A program made the position numbers and the translations under genes. Of a stretch of DNA of 16,263 nt, positions 15,345 through 16,263 are shown in pieces; positions within the stretch are counted from its first letter, which is position 1; each line of letters begins with the position of its first letter. The notes beneath the pieces were generated by a model. It worked only from the letters and a program-made list of their open reading frames with translations, was not told where the DNA came from and did not search any database. This stretch comes from CAYZEZ01 sp964477295 (GTDB lineage: Bacteria; Bacteroidota; Bacteroidia; Bacteroidales; SM23-62), in contig CAYZEZ010000089.1 of the NCBI GenBank assembly GCA_964477295.1, positions 1 through 16,263 of the forward strand, read 5' to 3'.

Positions 15345-16262
15345 TTATCTTTTTACAGGAATTTTCAGCACCTGTCCCGGCCTTATCTTTCCTGCCTCTG
15401 AAATATTATTAACCCGCATTATCTCCGTATCGGTAACACCGTCGTACATTTTCGCTATGTCCCACAAGGTATCTCCGGACCTGACCGTGTAATAGATAAA
15501 CTCACCGCTTGCATTAAAAGTTTCAGAATCTGTTGTGTTTGAGGATGAAGACACGGTTTTACCCACCGATCTTTGTTTTTCTTCAAATGACATATCGTTT
15601 ATTTTCGCATATTCCGTGACCTTATTTTTCGGGACATAAACCACGAGCTTCTGCCCGCTCCTGATCATGGTGCCATAAATGTTATTCCAGTATTTCAGGT
15701 CGGAGAGCCTCACATGGTACCAGCTTGCTATAAATCCCAGGTTATCGCCTGATTTAATGGTATAGTATAGTTTCGACATGTTTTTCGAGGGCGGTTCAGG
15801 CAGATAAGAAGATGAAGCATAGTAAGAGGGGCTCTTGGTCTTGATATCCTTGTTGAAATAAACTGAATCGTTATATGCAAAAATCGAATCCTGAAACTCA
15901 ATAAAACTCATTATTGATTCTACCGGCAATCTCAGTGCGTATGGTTTTTCCTTCCCGGGAATGATATCATACCTGTACTGCGGGTTCATATCCCGCAACA
16001 TATGAATTGGCAGGTCCAGAACTTTTGATACCTGTTCCAGGTGTAATTCTTGTGTAATGATAACGGTATCAATGGCGAGGGACATGTCAATCCTGGCAGG
16101 CACCAGGTTGTGATCCTGATAGTAATTCATCACATAAGTTGCTGCAATGTAAGCTGGCACATGGCCCCTTGTTTCTCTAGGAAGGTAGTTATATATATCC
16201 CAGTAGTTGGTTTTTCCGCCCGAGCGCCGGATGGCTTTATTAACATTGCCCGGACCACAATT
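15345..16262 (-). CDS. MltD-like lytic transglycosylase with LysM repeats (5' end outside window)
   Basis: C-terminal part (305 residues) of an exported murein-cleaving enzyme; the frame stays open to the window edge, and a GTG at 16160 is internal. The first residues NCGPGNVNKAIRRSGG followed by TNYWDIYNYLPRETRGHVPA match the end of the GH23 lytic transglycosylase domain of MltD-type proteins; the catalytic Glu lies upstream of the window. After a region that may be a degenerate LysM (VIITQELHLEQVSKVLDLPI), two clear LysM modules follow: YYTIKSGDNLGFIASWYHVR to LVVYVPK, and YYTVRSGDTLWDIAKMYDGV to LKIPVK at the very C-terminus. LysM binds N-acetylglucosamine-containing glycans, here peptidoglycan. 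A Ser/Thr-rich linker separates the two. The first SGNH gene begins 12 bp after the stop, linking wall cleavage to the O-acetylation-type genes. Confidence 0.9.
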   Translation of the reverse strand, partial: NCGPGNVNKAIRRSGGKTNYWDIYNYLPRETRGHVPAYIAATYVMNYYQDHNLVPARIDMSLAIDTVIITQELHLEQVSKVLDLPIHMLRDMNPQYRYDIIPGKEKPYALRLPVESIMSFIEFQDSIFAYNDSVYFNKDIKTKSPSYYASSSYLPEPPSKNMSKLYYTIKSGDNLGFIASWYHVRLSDLKYWNNIYGTMIRSGQKLVVYVPKNKVTEYAKINDMSFEEKQRSVGKTVSSSSNTTDSETFNASGEFIYYTVRSGDTLWDIAKMYDGVTDTEIMRVNNISEAGKIRPGQVLKIPVKR

Positions 16263-16263
16263 A

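Overview
The window looks like a piece of a chromosome from a member of the Bacteroidetes (Bacteroidota), probably Bacteroidales-like. This is judged from protein character: a small AMP nucleosidase of the type common in that phylum, a DUF2490 outer-membrane barrel, CotH-type lipoproteins, an MltD-like transglycosylase with LysM repeats, and start regions with few clear Shine-Dalgarno sequences. Taxonomy is an inference; there is no rRNA gene to anchor it.

Layout. The plus strand (1-5340) carries five genes: the 3' part of dnaJ, an ABC ATPase and its ABC-2 permease, an NtrC-type response regulator without a DNA-binding domain, and AMP nucleosidase. The first four are close-packed (gaps of 31, 14 and 10 bp). 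A REP-like palindrome and two tandem-repeat arrays (4366-4550) separate the regulator from AMP nucleosidase. The two strands converge in a 35-bp gap at 5341-5375. From there to the end every gene is on the minus strand.

Minus-strand block A (10647 to 5376, read right to left) encodes a CotH-kinase-family lipoprotein, a parallel beta-helix lipoprotein, a DUF2490 outer-membrane barrel and a second CotH-family protein. The genes are in tandem, with gaps of 5, 116 and 0 bp. All four products carry export signals, so this looks like an envelope system in which two atypical secreted kinases act near a beta-helix protein and a barrel. Its function is not known from the sequence. The 116-bp gap holds three alternating copies of a 9-nt element that could form competing hairpins next to the DUF2490 start.

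Minus-strand block B (window end to 10995) encodes an MltD-like lytic transglycosylase with LysM repeats (5' end outside the window), two tandem paralogous SGNH hydrolases and an MBOAT O-acyltransferase. This fits a cell-wall or envelope-glycan O-acetylation module in which the MBOAT protein moves acyl groups across the membrane and the SGNH proteins transfer or remove them. The transglycosylase neighbour points to peptidoglycan as substrate, by inference.

No tRNA, rRNA, CRISPR array, transposase or complete insertion sequence was seen.
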